A stretch of 64,000 nt of DNA from Deltaproteobacteria bacterium (GTDB lineage Bacteria > Desulfobacterota > Binatia > Binatales > Binataceae): the NCBI GenBank assembly GCA_021780755.1, contig JAJXYF010000013.1:1-64000 (forward strand), written 5' to 3'. Below are positions 27,057-36,382 of the stretch, in pieces (position 1 is the stretch's first letter; every line of letters begins with the position of its first letter). Below the pieces are notes generated by a model. It ran no database searches. It saw only the letters and a program-made list of their open reading frames with translations, and was not told the DNA's origin. Made by a program: the position numbers and the translations under genes.

Positions 27057-28094
27057 ATGTTTTGCCGGGAATTGAATCGGGGTAAGTGCAAGACCTATCT
27101 GTTGGCCTGCGAACGCACGCGGCGCGCGGTGCTGATCGACCCGCTCAAGGAAAATTCCGGCCGTTATATCGCGGTCGCCGCCTACCACGGCTTTCGCCTC
27201 GACTATCTCATCGATACCCATACCCACGCCGACCATCGCAGCGGCACCTTCGACCTCGCCGACCTGACCGACGCCAAGGTCGTGATGGAGCGTCACGCGC
27301 CCGCCCCTCACGTCGCCCTGCACGTGACCAATGGCGACGTGATCGAAGTGGGCGACCTGCGTATCAAAGTGCTGTCCACCCCCGGACATACGCCCGACGG
27401 AATTAGCCTGGCCGTCGATGGGCGGGTATTCACTGGCGATGCGCTGCTGATCGGCGGCACCGGGCGCGCGGACTTCCCCGGCGGCGACGCCGGCCAGCAA
27501 TACGATGGCATTATGAACGCGCTGTTCACCCTGCCCGACGACACCGTCGTTTTGCCCGCCCACGATTATCGCGGCAATCATTCCTCAACCATCGGCATCG
27601 AGAAAGCTTCCAACCCGCGCGTCGCCGGTCACACCCGCGCACAATATATCGACCTCATGGCAAATCTCGGGCTGGCGCTGCCCGACAAAATCCAGGAAGC
27701 GCTGCAAGCCAATCAATCCGCCATCGACGATGACTCCCTGAAGTTCCCCGACCTCACCCAGTTGAACGCGATCCGGCAGACCTCGCCGTCCGAACTCAAC
27801 GCGCGGATCAAGGCTGGTAATGCCCCCGCGATCATCGACGTGCGCGAGCAGGATGAGTACAAGGACGAACTCGGCCACCTGCCCGGCAGCCGGCTGATCC
27901 CGCTGCGCGTGCTGCCCGCCAAAGCGGCCGAACTCGACAATCTCAAGGGTAGCGAAATCGTCCTGGTCTGCCGGTCCGGAGTCCGCAGCACCACCGCCGC
28001 CGCGATTTTGACCGGCCTCGGTTTCGAGCATGTGAGTAATCTCAAGGGCGGGATGCTCGAGTGGAACGAGGCAGGTTTGCCCGTCGATCGTTAG
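27057..28094 (+). CDS. Persulfide dioxygenase-rhodanese fusion
   Basis: 345 aa from the ATG at 27057, which has AAGGAGG 7 bases upstream. Residues 1-235 are a metallo-beta-lactamase fold of the ETHE1 persulfide-dioxygenase type: iron ligands His55, His57, Asp59, His60 region (THTHADH), then TPGHTPDG and PAHDYRG. Residues ~250-345 are a rhodanese domain with active Cys305 in VCRSGVRS. Natural fusions of this order oxidise glutathione persulfide to sulfite and exchange sulfane sulfur with thiosulfate. First gene of a five-gene plus-strand set. Confidence 0.9.
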   Translation: MFCRELNRGKCKTYLLACERTRRAVLIDPLKENSGRYIAVAAYHGFRLDYLIDTHTHADHRSGTFDLADLTDAKVVMERHAPAPHVALHVTNGDVIEVGDLRIKVLSTPGHTPDGISLAVDGRVFTGDALLIGGTGRADFPGGDAGQQYDGIMNALFTLPDDTVVLPAHDYRGNHSSTIGIEKASNPRVAGHTRAQYIDLMANLGLALPDKIQEALQANQSAIDDDSLKFPDLTQLNAIRQTSPSELNARIKAGNAPAIIDVREQDEYKDELGHLPGSRLIPLRVLPAKAAELDNLKGSEIVLVCRSGVRSTTAAAILTGLGFEHVSNLKGGMLEWNEAGLPVDR

Positions 28095-28123
28095 TCATCG
28101 CGCTGCTGACGGAGGGTTCACTT

Positions 28124-28549
28124 ATGCATAACTTCACACCGATCGCATCACTGCTCGGCGGCATGTTGATCGGCTTGAGCGCGGCGGCGATGCTGTTGCT
28201 TGATGGCAAAATCGCCGGCATCAGCGGCATCTTGGCCGGTGTTCTCAAGCCCATCGCGGGCGATACACTCTGGCGCGTCTGTTTCCTCACCGGCTTGCTG
28301 GCCGGCGGGATCGCGCTCAGGATATTGCTCCCTACCGCCTTCGACTTCGGCATCATTCGCCCGCTTCCACTGCTGATAATCGCGGGCCTGCTCGTCGGCT
28401 TCGGCACCCGCCTCGGCAGCGGATGTACCAGCGGACACGGCGTGTGCGGCGTGAGTCGCCTTTCGCCGCGCTCGCTCGTCGCCACCGGGACCTTCGTCTT
28501 CACCGGCGCCTTGACCGTCTATTTATTCAATCACCTCACTGGAAACTGA
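28124..28549 (+). CDS. YeeE/YedE-family sulfur transporter, first half
   Basis: 141 aa, four membrane helices. The signature [12 protein letters not shown] near residue 105 holds the conserved cysteines that handle thiosulfate in YeeE structures. GGAGGG precedes the ATG at 28124. The next gene encodes a second half, so the two short proteins together equal one full-length YeeE. Likely imports thiosulfate or another sulfane-sulfur compound for the neighbouring oxidation enzymes. Confidence 0.85.
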   Translation: MHNFTPIASLLGGMLIGLSAAAMLLLDGKIAGISGILAGVLKPIAGDTLWRVCFLTGLLAGGIALRILLPTAFDFGIIRPLPLLIIAGLLVGFGTRLGSGCTSGHGVCGVSRLSPRSLVATGTFVFTGALTVYLFNHLTGN

Positions 28550-28551
28550 CT

Positions 28552-29019
28552 ATGAAAGCATTACTCACTTCCTTCGCCTCCGGACTGGTATTTGCACTCG
28601 GTCTCGGAATCTCCGGGATGACGCGGCCCATTAAGGTGATCGGCTTCCTCGATTTCTTCGGCGCGTGGGATGCCAGCCTCGCGTTCGTGATGGTCGGCGC
28701 GATCGCGGTTTACTTTGTGGCCTACCGCATCCGCGCCACCATGCCCGCTCCGCTGCTCGCCCCGAAGTTCGCGATGCCCACGCGCCACGACCTCGATGTG
28801 AAATTAATCCTCGGGGCCGCTATCTTCGGCGCGGGCTGGGGACTCGGCGGCTTCTGCCCGGGACCCGCGCTCACCTCGCTCGCCTCCGGTGCGATGCCGG
28901 TCTTTGTCTTCGTTGTCGCGATGGGCCTGGGGATGTACCTTCACTCTTGGGTGACTGAAATCCGCGCGACCACCTCGGGCTTGACGGTCTCCCCGGCTAA
29001 CACTACGCAGGACGCTTGA
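28552..29019 (+). CDS. YeeE/YedE-family (DUF6691) transporter, second half
   Basis: 155 aa starting 2 bases after the stop of the previous gene, so translation is probably coupled. Four membrane helices, with the motif GGFCPGPAL carrying the half-site cysteine. Together with the preceding gene it forms the split YeeE/YedE pair often found beside persulfide dioxygenases. The next gene starts immediately after its stop codon. Confidence 0.85.
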   Translation: MKALLTSFASGLVFALGLGISGMTRPIKVIGFLDFFGAWDASLAFVMVGAIAVYFVAYRIRATMPAPLLAPKFAMPTRHDLDVKLILGAAIFGAGWGLGGFCPGPALTSLASGAMPVFVFVVAMGLGMYLHSWVTEIRATTSGLTVSPANTTQDA

Positions 29020-30294
29020 ATGGAGGCGCTCGTGAACCCAACCGATTATGTGAACGCGGAGTCGCCCGCGCCGTCAACTTCGGGTCCGCTCCCGCGTCGC
29101 AGCTTTTTGAAAATGACGGCCGGCCTCATCGCCGGCGGCATCCTTGGTCGAAGCCTCCCGGCCTTCGCCGCGAAGCTGATCCAGTTACCGTTCGCCAACG
29201 GCAGCCGCCAACTCGTCCGCTTTCCCCAAAAGGGCGAAATGATCCTGCTGCGGCAGCGCCCGCCGCTGCTCGAGACTCCGTTCGAGGTCTTCGACCGCGG
29301 AGTCTTCACCCCCAACGAGCAGTTCTTCGTGCGCTGGCATCTGCCGGTAATTCCGACCTCGATCGACGTGAATACTTTTCGCCTGCGGGTGGATGGCCAC
29401 GTGCGAACTCCCATTGAATTATCGCTCAAGGAAATTCTGCGCCAGCCGCAGATCGAGCTAGCCGCCATCAACCAATGCTCGGGCAACAGCCGCGGCTTCT
29501 CCTCGCCCCGCGTGCCGGGTGGCGAATGGGGCAATGGCGCGATGGGCAATGCCTTGTGGACCGGCGTTACGTTGAAGTCGATTCTCGATCGCGCGGGCGT
29601 GCTCCCCGGCGCCGTCCAGGTGCGCTTCAACGGTCTCGATACCGGCCAAATGCCGGAGACCCCGCTCTTCATGAAGTCGCTCGATCTCGACCACGCGATG
29701 GACGGCGAGGTGATGGTCGCCTACGGCATGAACGGCACGCAATTGCCGATGCTCAACGGTTTTCCGCTGCGGCTCATCGTGCCGGGCTGGTATTCGACCT
29801 ATTGGGTCAAGATGCTCAGCCACATCGAGGTGCTCGACAAGCCCGACGACAACTACTGGATGCACACCGCCTACCTGATTCCGGATACGCCGGGCGGCAC
29901 GATGGCGCCGGATGCCAAGGACGTGAAAATGGTGCCGATCAACCGGCTGGTGCCGCGCTCCTTCATCACCAACCTGCGCGACAACGCCACGGTGCGGCGC
30001 GGGGTCCCGATCGCGGTGCGCGGCATCGCCTTTGGCGGCGACACCGGCGTCAAGAGCGTGGACTTTTCCAGTGACGGCGGCACAACTTGGCAAAACGCCG
30101 CGCTCGGTAAAGATTACGGACGCTACAGTTTTCGCCGCTGGAACGCGACCTTCGTGGCGAAACAGCCGGGCGACTACAAGCTGATGGTCAAGGCGACCAA
30201 TTCCAATGATCTGGCGCAGCCCGCCACACCGACCTGGAACCCCGGGGGCTTTATGCGCAATGTCATCGAACAGGTCACGGTTCACACCGCGTAG
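29020..30294 (+). CDS. Molybdenum sulfite dehydrogenase (SorA/SoxC-like), Tat-exported
   Basis: 424 aa. The N-terminus carries a twin-arginine signal (PRRSFLKM then a hydrophobic run to PAFA, about residue 50). The sulfite-oxidase-type molybdopterin domain has the metal-ligand Cys153 in INQCSGNSRGF, and the C-terminal dimerisation domain (VKSVDFSSDGGTTW) follows. There is no heme domain in the chain; a separate small cytochrome c gene follows by 12 bases, as in SorAB and SoxCD. It would oxidise sulfite in the periplasm and pass electrons to that cytochrome. Confidence 0.85.
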   Translation: MEALVNPTDYVNAESPAPSTSGPLPRRSFLKMTAGLIAGGILGRSLPAFAAKLIQLPFANGSRQLVRFPQKGEMILLRQRPPLLETPFEVFDRGVFTPNEQFFVRWHLPVIPTSIDVNTFRLRVDGHVRTPIELSLKEILRQPQIELAAINQCSGNSRGFSSPRVPGGEWGNGAMGNALWTGVTLKSILDRAGVLPGAVQVRFNGLDTGQMPETPLFMKSLDLDHAMDGEVMVAYGMNGTQLPMLNGFPLRLIVPGWYSTYWVKMLSHIEVLDKPDDNYWMHTAYLIPDTPGGTMAPDAKDVKMVPINRLVPRSFITNLRDNATVRRGVPIAVRGIAFGGDTGVKSVDFSSDGGTTWQNAALGKDYGRYSFRRWNATFVAKQPGDYKLMVKATNSNDLAQPATPTWNPGGFMRNVIEQVTVHTA

Positions 30295-30306
30295 AGGAAA
30301 CGGCCA

Positions 30307-30693
30307 ATGTCGCTAATCTTCCGTCGCATACTTTTCGTGTTCCTGCTCGGCCTCACCGCAACACTGGTTAACGGCGTCGCGCGTGCGCAAAGTGCTGCGA
30401 TGCCAAGCCCTCATCGCACGATTCGCCTGACCTCGCAGAAAATCACCCTGCCTTTCGGCGACAAGGTCTTCGCAGGAGACGGCAAGATCGTAAAAGTCAC
30501 CAATCAGCACTGCCTGCTCTGTCATTCGAGAGGCATGATAGACACTCAGCCGCCGTTGACGCTCGACACCTGGAAGAAGGAAGTTGACAAGATGCGGACG
30601 GCCTATGGCTGTCCGCTGCGTGCCGATCAGACCGCCGAGATCGCTGACTTTATCGCGCATGCGGCCAGCGCGCCCGCCCCGAACGGTAATTAG
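30307..30693 (+). CDS. Small cytochrome c, SorB-like partner
   Basis: 128 aa with a signal peptide ending near ARAQ (residue 28). One heme site, Cys69-LL-Cys72-His73 (CLLCH). Position directly after the sulfite dehydrogenase gene and size fit the electron-accepting subunit of a SorAB-type enzyme. The distal ligand is not clear; Met79 (SRGMID) or Met90-100 region are candidates. It closes the operon and is convergent with a DHA2 exporter. Confidence 0.8.
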   Translation: MSLIFRRILFVFLLGLTATLVNGVARAQSAAMPSPHRTIRLTSQKITLPFGDKVFAGDGKIVKVTNQHCLLCHSRGMIDTQPPLTLDTWKKEVDKMRTAYGCPLRADQTAEIADFIAHAASAPAPNGN

Positions 30694-30706
30694 GCTCCCA
30701 CCATCT

Positions 30707-32317
30707 TCAATGACCGGCGGAACTGGTCGCCCGCGAGCGCTTCAGCAAAAGGAAGCCGGGCGCGAAAATCGCCGCCGTCATCGCGAGCATCCGATAGATA
30801 TCGTTGTAAGCGAGCAGCGACGCCTGCCGCTGCACCACCTGGTAAACCATCGCGAGCCCCTGCGCTTGCTGCGCCAGCAGGCCATTCATGAAATGGAAAT
30901 GCGGCGAACCCGGCATCAGCGGTCCGGCCCGATCCGTGCGCCAGGCATCGAAGGTCGTGAAATGCTGGGCGAGATAGGCCTGATGGGTCTGTTCCCGGCT
31001 GTTGAGCATATTGGTGACCAGCGAAATTCCGATCGCCGAGCCGGTATTGCGCATCATGTTGTACAGGCTCGCCGCGTATCCCATTCGCTCCTTCGACACA
31101 CAGGCCAGGGTGGCCGCGGACATCGCGGGGAAAATCAAACCTGAGCCCAGTCCCGACAGGATCATCGCGAAGCGCACGTAGCCGATTCCCACGTCGAGCG
31201 TCCAATGGCTCATCGACCACAGTGCGTAAGCCATCAGCACGAACCCCAGCCCCACGAACCAGCGCGTATCGTAAGCGCGGCGCGAGATCTGTCCGATGAA
31301 AAACATTCCCGCGAGCGTACCGAAGCCGCGTGGCAACACCGCGATTCCCGATTTCCACGGCGAGTAGCCGAGCAACTCCTGAAAGAACAGCGGGTTCAGC
31401 AGATTCATGCCGAACACCACCAGCATCATGATCAAAATCAGCGTGACCGAAACGTCGAACAGCGGGATCGCCATGATCCGCAGGTCGAGGATGGGCTCCG
31501 CAAAATGGAGTTCGCGATAGACCAGCAGGACCAGTGCGGTTACCGCGATCGCCGTGAACGCGCAGACCCAGGTCGAACTGAACCAATCCGCGCGCTGGCC
31601 GCGATCCAGCACGATCTGCAGCAGGCCCAGGCCGAGTGCCAGATAGATAATCCCGGGATAATCGACCTTGCGCGCGCGCGCCTGCGATTTGCGGATATGC
31701 TCGGGATCGTGGACGAAGATCGTCACCATGATCGCGGCGAAAATCCCGAGCGGCAGATTGATGTAGAAGTTCCAGCGCCAGTTCCAGTTGTAGGTAATCC
31801 ATCCGCCGAGCGTCGGTCCGAGCATCGGCGAGGTCAGCAGCCCCATCCCCCACACCGACATCGCGAGGCCCTGCTCTTCGGGCGGAAAGGTCTCCATCAT
31901 GATCGCCTGCGATGAAGGGATCATCGCGGCGCCCGCCCCGCCCTGAATCACCCGGAAAATCACCATCTGCGTCAACGAATCCGCTGCGCCGCAGAGCCCC
32001 GAGGCGATCACGAACGTCACCACCGACAACAGGAAATAGCGCTTGCGGCCGAAACGGGCCGAGATCCATCCGGTCAGCGGAATCATGATCCCGTTGGCTA
32101 CGATATAGCTGGTCAGAATCCAGGTGATCTCGTCCCGGCTGGCGGAAAAGCTGCCCTGCATATGCGGCAGCGATACGTTGACGATCGACGTATCGAGGAC
32201 TTCCAGCGTCGCGCCCAGCATCACGGCGATCGCGACCAGCCATTTATGCGGCGCCCGCCGTTCGATGCCCGCGGGCGTACCCAGCTTCTCGCCGATCTGC
32301 TCAGGCGCTGCACTCAT
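30707..32317 (-). CDS. DHA2-family MFS drug exporter (EmrB/QacA type)
   Basis: 536 aa with about 14 membrane segments. Motif A (GWISARFGRKR) and motif C (GLLTSPMLGPTLGGWI) of drug:H+ antiporters are clear, as are LDTSIVNVSLPHMQGSF and the WRWNFYINLPLGI motif of the EmrB branch. EmrB works with an EmrA adaptor and an outer-membrane channel, but no EmrA gene is adjacent. It is followed upstream by an LLM gene 9 bases away on the same strand, so the two may be one operon (LLM first, exporter second). Confidence 0.9.
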   Translation of the reverse strand: MSAAPEQIGEKLGTPAGIERRAPHKWLVAIAVMLGATLEVLDTSIVNVSLPHMQGSFSASRDEITWILTSYIVANGIMIPLTGWISARFGRKRYFLLSVVTFVIASGLCGAADSLTQMVIFRVIQGGAGAAMIPSSQAIMMETFPPEEQGLAMSVWGMGLLTSPMLGPTLGGWITYNWNWRWNFYINLPLGIFAAIMVTIFVHDPEHIRKSQARARKVDYPGIIYLALGLGLLQIVLDRGQRADWFSSTWVCAFTAIAVTALVLLVYRELHFAEPILDLRIMAIPLFDVSVTLILIMMLVVFGMNLLNPLFFQELLGYSPWKSGIAVLPRGFGTLAGMFFIGQISRRAYDTRWFVGLGFVLMAYALWSMSHWTLDVGIGYVRFAMILSGLGSGLIFPAMSAATLACVSKERMGYAASLYNMMRNTGSAIGISLVTNMLNSREQTHQAYLAQHFTTFDAWRTDRAGPLMPGSPHFHFMNGLLAQQAQGLAMVYQVVQRQASLLAYNDIYRMLAMTAAIFAPGFLLLKRSRATSSAGH

Positions 32318-32326
32318 CGATTCGGC

Positions 32327-33454
32327 TCAAGAAAACCGTGGCATCACTTTACTCGCAAACAGCTCGAGCTCGTCGATTACCTCATCTTTCTCCAGGTACC
32401 CTTGCCCGATCTGCAGATGAACTTCATTGAATCGCAGTTGATTGAATGCGGTCTCGATCTGCCGGCTGACCTCGTCCGGAGTTCCCACGATCGCCATCGG
32501 CCGCGCCTGGTCGAATGGCAAAAACCACTGATCCCACACCCACCAGTGCTCCTCAAGCTTTTTCAGCGCCCGCTCGCGACTGCGATCGATCGAGATGATC
32601 CCGCCCCACGCCGCGATGTCCTCCTCGGCGACGCTGCGCCCGGCCCGGTCGGCCTCTTCCTTGTACGCGTCCCACAGACCCCGGCAGAACTCCAGATTGT
32701 TCGCCAGCACGATCGGCTTGCCGCCCTCGCGCGCCCAGAAGCGAATCGTTCGCATGCTGTGGGCAAAGGCGCCGTAGAGCTTCGGATAAGGCTTCTGGAA
32801 AGGTCGCGGCGCGATCCCGATCTTGGTTACGCGACCGTCAGGCTCGACGCCCTTGCCGAACTTCAGATAGGCCGAATGAGGTTGCACCAGGTCTTTCGGT
32901 GGAAACGTCCAATATTTCCCTTCATAGCTGAAGACCTCGTTGGTCCACGCCGTCTTCACAATCCGGACCGATTCCTCGAAGATCTCACGGTTGATTCGAT
33001 CCTGCTCGTCGCGCCGCTTGGCGAGGTCCGGTGTGGTCGCCCGCGCACCCGGTACCGCGGCATAATTCTGAAACCAGCGCGCCTGGTAACCGCGCGTAAA
33101 GCCGACCGCCAGCCGGCCCTTAAGCACATGGTCCAGCGTCGCGATCTCCTCGGCCACCCGCACCGGATTGTGCGTCGGCAAAACATATCCCAGCGTATTT
33201 GCCCTTAGACGCTTGGAGTTCAACCCGATGAACATGCTCGACATGCCCGGATGATTGGTCTCCTCGAACCCTTCGATCTGAAGGTGATGCTCGTTGTGAC
33301 CGTAACCCGCATAGCCGAGGTCGTCCGCCGCCCGCACATACGCCCGGACTTCTTCCAGGTAGCGCTGGTACAAGTCATCGCGCTGACCCGCCATCCCTTG
33401 CTCTAATTCTTTCCGTCGTCCGACGGCGCCTGCCTGAATCAGATGAAATTCCAT
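32327..33454 (-). CDS. LLM-class flavin-dependent oxidoreductase
   Basis: 375 aa of the LuxA-like branch: GYGHNEHHLQIEGFEETNHP near residue 55, RLRANTLGYVLPTHNPVRVAEEIATLDH, and the GRLAVGFTRGYQARWFQNY segment that holds the flavin phosphate. It precedes the DHA2 exporter by 9 bases. Two further enzymes of the same branch lie downstream at 34943 and 36383 on the other strand, with an amidohydrolase between, suggesting one catabolic neighbourhood. Substrate unknown. Confidence 0.85.
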   Translation of the reverse strand: MEFHLIQAGAVGRRKELEQGMAGQRDDLYQRYLEEVRAYVRAADDLGYAGYGHNEHHLQIEGFEETNHPGMSSMFIGLNSKRLRANTLGYVLPTHNPVRVAEEIATLDHVLKGRLAVGFTRGYQARWFQNYAAVPGARATTPDLAKRRDEQDRINREIFEESVRIVKTAWTNEVFSYEGKYWTFPPKDLVQPHSAYLKFGKGVEPDGRVTKIGIAPRPFQKPYPKLYGAFAHSMRTIRFWAREGGKPIVLANNLEFCRGLWDAYKEEADRAGRSVAEEDIAAWGGIISIDRSRERALKKLEEHWWVWDQWFLPFDQARPMAIVGTPDEVSRQIETAFNQLRFNEVHLQIGQGYLEKDEVIDELELFASKVMPRFS

Positions 33455-33704
33455 GGTCTCGACCTTTACACTTCCTTGAGCGCTGTTCCGATCTCATAGT
33501 GGACGGCATCGAAGAATTCCATCAACGCGGTCGCCGCCCAACCCGCTACCACCTGTGACTGGCGGCTTTTCGCCGGCGCCTTTGCGATCGCTCTCGATAT
33601 TCTCGAAAGTTGCGGCCCTCGCGATATCCTTGACCTTCCGCTCACAGGCGAAAATACTCGTGCTCGCCGGCTTACGAAATCCAAATTGAAGCGAGGCAAC
33701 GAAA

Positions 33705-34880
33705 ATGGCCCATCCCGATGAAAACATCCACAAGCTGAAATATCCGGGCGCGGTTGACGCCGACGGTCACATCCTGGAATCAGCCAAGTGCTGGGAGGAG
33801 TACTGCGAAGCCAAGTACCGCGCCAACGCCATCCGCTTGAAGGACGACAAGAACGGACTCGAATACCTTGAAGTCAACGGCGTCCCGTCGCGCGTGAATC
33901 GCGGCGGTAACTTCGGCACCGTCGCGCAGATGGGTCAGGTCTCGCGCAACTCCGGAAATTTCAATCCGCGGATCAAATACGGCGACAAGGTCCCGCTCGG
34001 CGCCTGCGACGCTAAGGATCGTCTCACCCGCCTCGACAAGGAGGGGCTCGACGCCGCCATCATCTACCCCAGCCTCGACCTCACCTGGGAAACCGATACC
34101 GACGATGTCGAGTATTCGCAGGCGATGTGCCGCGCCTATAACCGCTGGGTCACCGACTGGTCCGCGAACAGCGGCGGCCGCCTCATCCCCGTCGCCCATC
34201 TGTCGCTGGGCAATCCCGCTGGCGCCGCCGCCGAACTCGAACGCGCGGTCAAAGCGGGCCATAAAGGCGGATGGGTCGTGCAGTTCACGATGACCCGCAA
34301 GCCGCACGGCCACTCCGATCACGACGTGCTGTTCGCCAAAGCCCAGGAACTCGACGTGCCGCTCGGCATCCACGTCTCGCTCGAACCGCAATGGTGCTGG
34401 CCGGGCCGTTACGACCGGGAGTACGTCCGCAAGCAGGCGTGGTTCCTCAATGTGACCGCGTCCGACGCGATTCGCCACGCCCTCGCGAGCTTCATGGCCT
34501 ACGGCACCTTCGACAAGTTCCCCAAGCTCAAGCTCGTGATCCTCGAGGTCGGGGCCGGCTGGGTGCAGTACTGGCTCGACCGCATGGATGCGGTTTACGA
34601 CAGCGTCATGGGGCGCGGGGTCCCGCTCAAGGAAAAGCCCAGCTTCTACTTCCACCGCAACGTCTGGGTTTCCGCCGATCCCGACGAAAAATCATTGCCC
34701 GCGATGGTCGACCTGTGCGGCAGCGATCGCTTCTTCTGGGCCACCGATTTTCCGCATCCCGACCACACCGGAAATTATATCGAGGAGCTCGAGGAGTTCG
34801 GCAACAAGATGAGCGACCCGCAGCGCCGGCGCGACGTCCTCGGTGATAACGTCCGGCGCGTCTATAACCTTTCGGTCTGA
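33705..34880 (+). CDS. Amidohydrolase-2 (ACMSD-like) family protein
   Basis: 391 aa TIM-barrel metal enzyme. The N-terminal metal motif reads DADGHILE, where ACMSD-type enzymes have ExHxx or DxHxH; the later His (GIHVSLEPQ) and the catalytic Asp (FWATDFPHPDHTG) are kept. Relatives decarboxylate or hydrolyse products of aromatic ring cleavage. GAGGCAACGAAA before the ATG is a fair ribosome site. It precedes an LLM enzyme by about 60 bases on the same strand, and such LLM/amidohydrolase pairs are common in soil bacteria that degrade organic compounds. Confidence 0.8.
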   Translation: MAHPDENIHKLKYPGAVDADGHILESAKCWEEYCEAKYRANAIRLKDDKNGLEYLEVNGVPSRVNRGGNFGTVAQMGQVSRNSGNFNPRIKYGDKVPLGACDAKDRLTRLDKEGLDAAIIYPSLDLTWETDTDDVEYSQAMCRAYNRWVTDWSANSGGRLIPVAHLSLGNPAGAAAELERAVKAGHKGGWVVQFTMTRKPHGHSDHDVLFAKAQELDVPLGIHVSLEPQWCWPGRYDREYVRKQAWFLNVTASDAIRHALASFMAYGTFDKFPKLKLVILEVGAGWVQYWLDRMDAVYDSVMGRGVPLKEKPSFYFHRNVWVSADPDEKSLPAMVDLCGSDRFFWATDFPHPDHTGNYIEELEEFGNKMSDPQRRRDVLGDNVRRVYNLSV

Positions 34881-34942
34881 GTCTTCGCCCGACTCCGTTC
34901 CGTCATGCATCACCGACCCCAAACTGAGGAGTGGATTGTTTC

Positions 34943-36202
34943 ATGAAGTTCGCGCTGTTCATCCTGCCCACCATCCCGGGGACGCTTGAGGAGCGGCGCG
35001 CGCTGCGCCCGATCGGCCGTAATCGCGAGCGCTATCAGCAGATGCTTAAGGAGGTCCGCGACATCGCGGTGCTCGCCGATGACGTCGGCATCGAGCTCAT
35101 GTGCACGACCGAGCACCACTTCCACTCCGAGGGTTTCGAGGTCTCGGTCGCGCCGCTGGTGCTCTACGCCGACCTCGCCGCACGCACCAAGCGCCTCAAG
35201 TTCGCCCCGCTCTCGCTCGTCATCCCCGCGTGGGACCCGATCCGCCTCGCCGAGGAGACCGCCGTGCTCGATCACCTGACCGGCGGCCGTTTTTGCGTCG
35301 GCCTGGCGCGCGGGTACCAGGACCGCTGGGTCAACGTCCTCGGCCAGCACTACGGCGTCAAAGGCGCCCCGATGGACGGCTCGCCCGACGACCTCGCCAA
35401 CCGTGACGTCTTCGAGGAACTGATGGTGGTCGTCAAGAAGGCGTGGACCGAGGAATCCTGGAACCATAAGGGCAAGTACTACGAGGTGCCCGCGCCCTAC
35501 GAAACCGGAATCACGCGCTGGCCGGCGTGGGAAATGACCCGTGACTATGGCGCGCCCGGCGAACTCGACCAGGACCACGTGGTGCGCAACATCTCAGTCG
35601 TGCCCGCACCGTTCCAGCAGCCGCACCCACCGATCTTCCAGTCGTTCTCGATGAGCCCGAAGACCATCGAATACGCCGCCAAGAACAGCATCGTCCCCTT
35701 TATCCTGAAGTCCTACCCGCCTGACTTCGCGGCGCTGTGCGACCTCTACCAGCAGGTCGCCGGTCAGCACGGGCGCAAGCTCAACCTCGGGCAGGGCCTC
35801 GGCTGCCTGCGCTCGGTGCACTTCGGCGACACCGAAGCCCAGGCCGCCGCACTGCACCACCGCACGCACTACCAGTCCTTCTATGACTACTTCGGCGGCT
35901 TCGGCTTCTGGGACGCCTGGCGCCTGCCCGGCGACGATCGGAAGTACCCGATGAATCCGTTTACACCGCTGCCCAAGTCCGAATGGACCCCGGATCGCAT
36001 GCGCAAGGCGAAATACTCACTCGTCGGCACCGTGGACGACATCAAGCGCGAGGTCGAGACGCTTATGCGCTGCCACGGCGACAAGGGCGGCAACCTCGAA
36101 TGGTTCGCATGGTACTTCGATCAAGGGCTGATGACCTGGGACGAGGCCCAGCGACAGCTCGAACTCTTCGCCAAACACATCATTCCGGAGTTTGGCGATT
36201 GA
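34943..36202 (+). CDS. LLM-class flavin-dependent oxidoreductase
   Basis: 419 aa from the ATG at 34943; GAGGAGTGG lies about 12 bases upstream, and an in-frame TTG at 34931 is less likely. LuxA-like landmarks: CTTEHHFHSEGFE, APLSLVIPAWDPIRLAEETAVLDHLTGGRFCVGLARGYQ, and a long insert (about residues 150-190) before PPIFQSFSMSP. Same strand and spacing as the amidohydrolase before it and the LLM gene after it (180 bases). Confidence 0.85.
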   Translation: MKFALFILPTIPGTLEERRALRPIGRNRERYQQMLKEVRDIAVLADDVGIELMCTTEHHFHSEGFEVSVAPLVLYADLAARTKRLKFAPLSLVIPAWDPIRLAEETAVLDHLTGGRFCVGLARGYQDRWVNVLGQHYGVKGAPMDGSPDDLANRDVFEELMVVVKKAWTEESWNHKGKYYEVPAPYETGITRWPAWEMTRDYGAPGELDQDHVVRNISVVPAPFQQPHPPIFQSFSMSPKTIEYAAKNSIVPFILKSYPPDFAALCDLYQQVAGQHGRKLNLGQGLGCLRSVHFGDTEAQAAALHHRTHYQSFYDYFGGFGFWDAWRLPGDDRKYPMNPFTPLPKSEWTPDRMRKAKYSLVGTVDDIKREVETLMRCHGDKGGNLEWFAWYFDQGLMTWDEAQRQLELFAKHIIPEFGD

Positions 36203-36382
36203 TATGTGCTTGAGCCGCTCCACTTGGACACCGGCGTCCCGCTTCGTCGTCGAGCGGAACGAATTTTCGCGGGCCATCGATCGGAGCGCACCGGCCCCGC
36301 GGCTCGAGATCGAATAATTCACACTGTTTGAAAGCACGGCAAACGGCTTTCAGACGGCCTAACCACGCAGCAGGTTGTTCCG

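Noticed and set aside
33466..33699. Small minus-strand frames between the LLM and amidohydrolase genes
   Set aside because: No ribosome site or recognisable product; the space more likely holds two divergent promoters.
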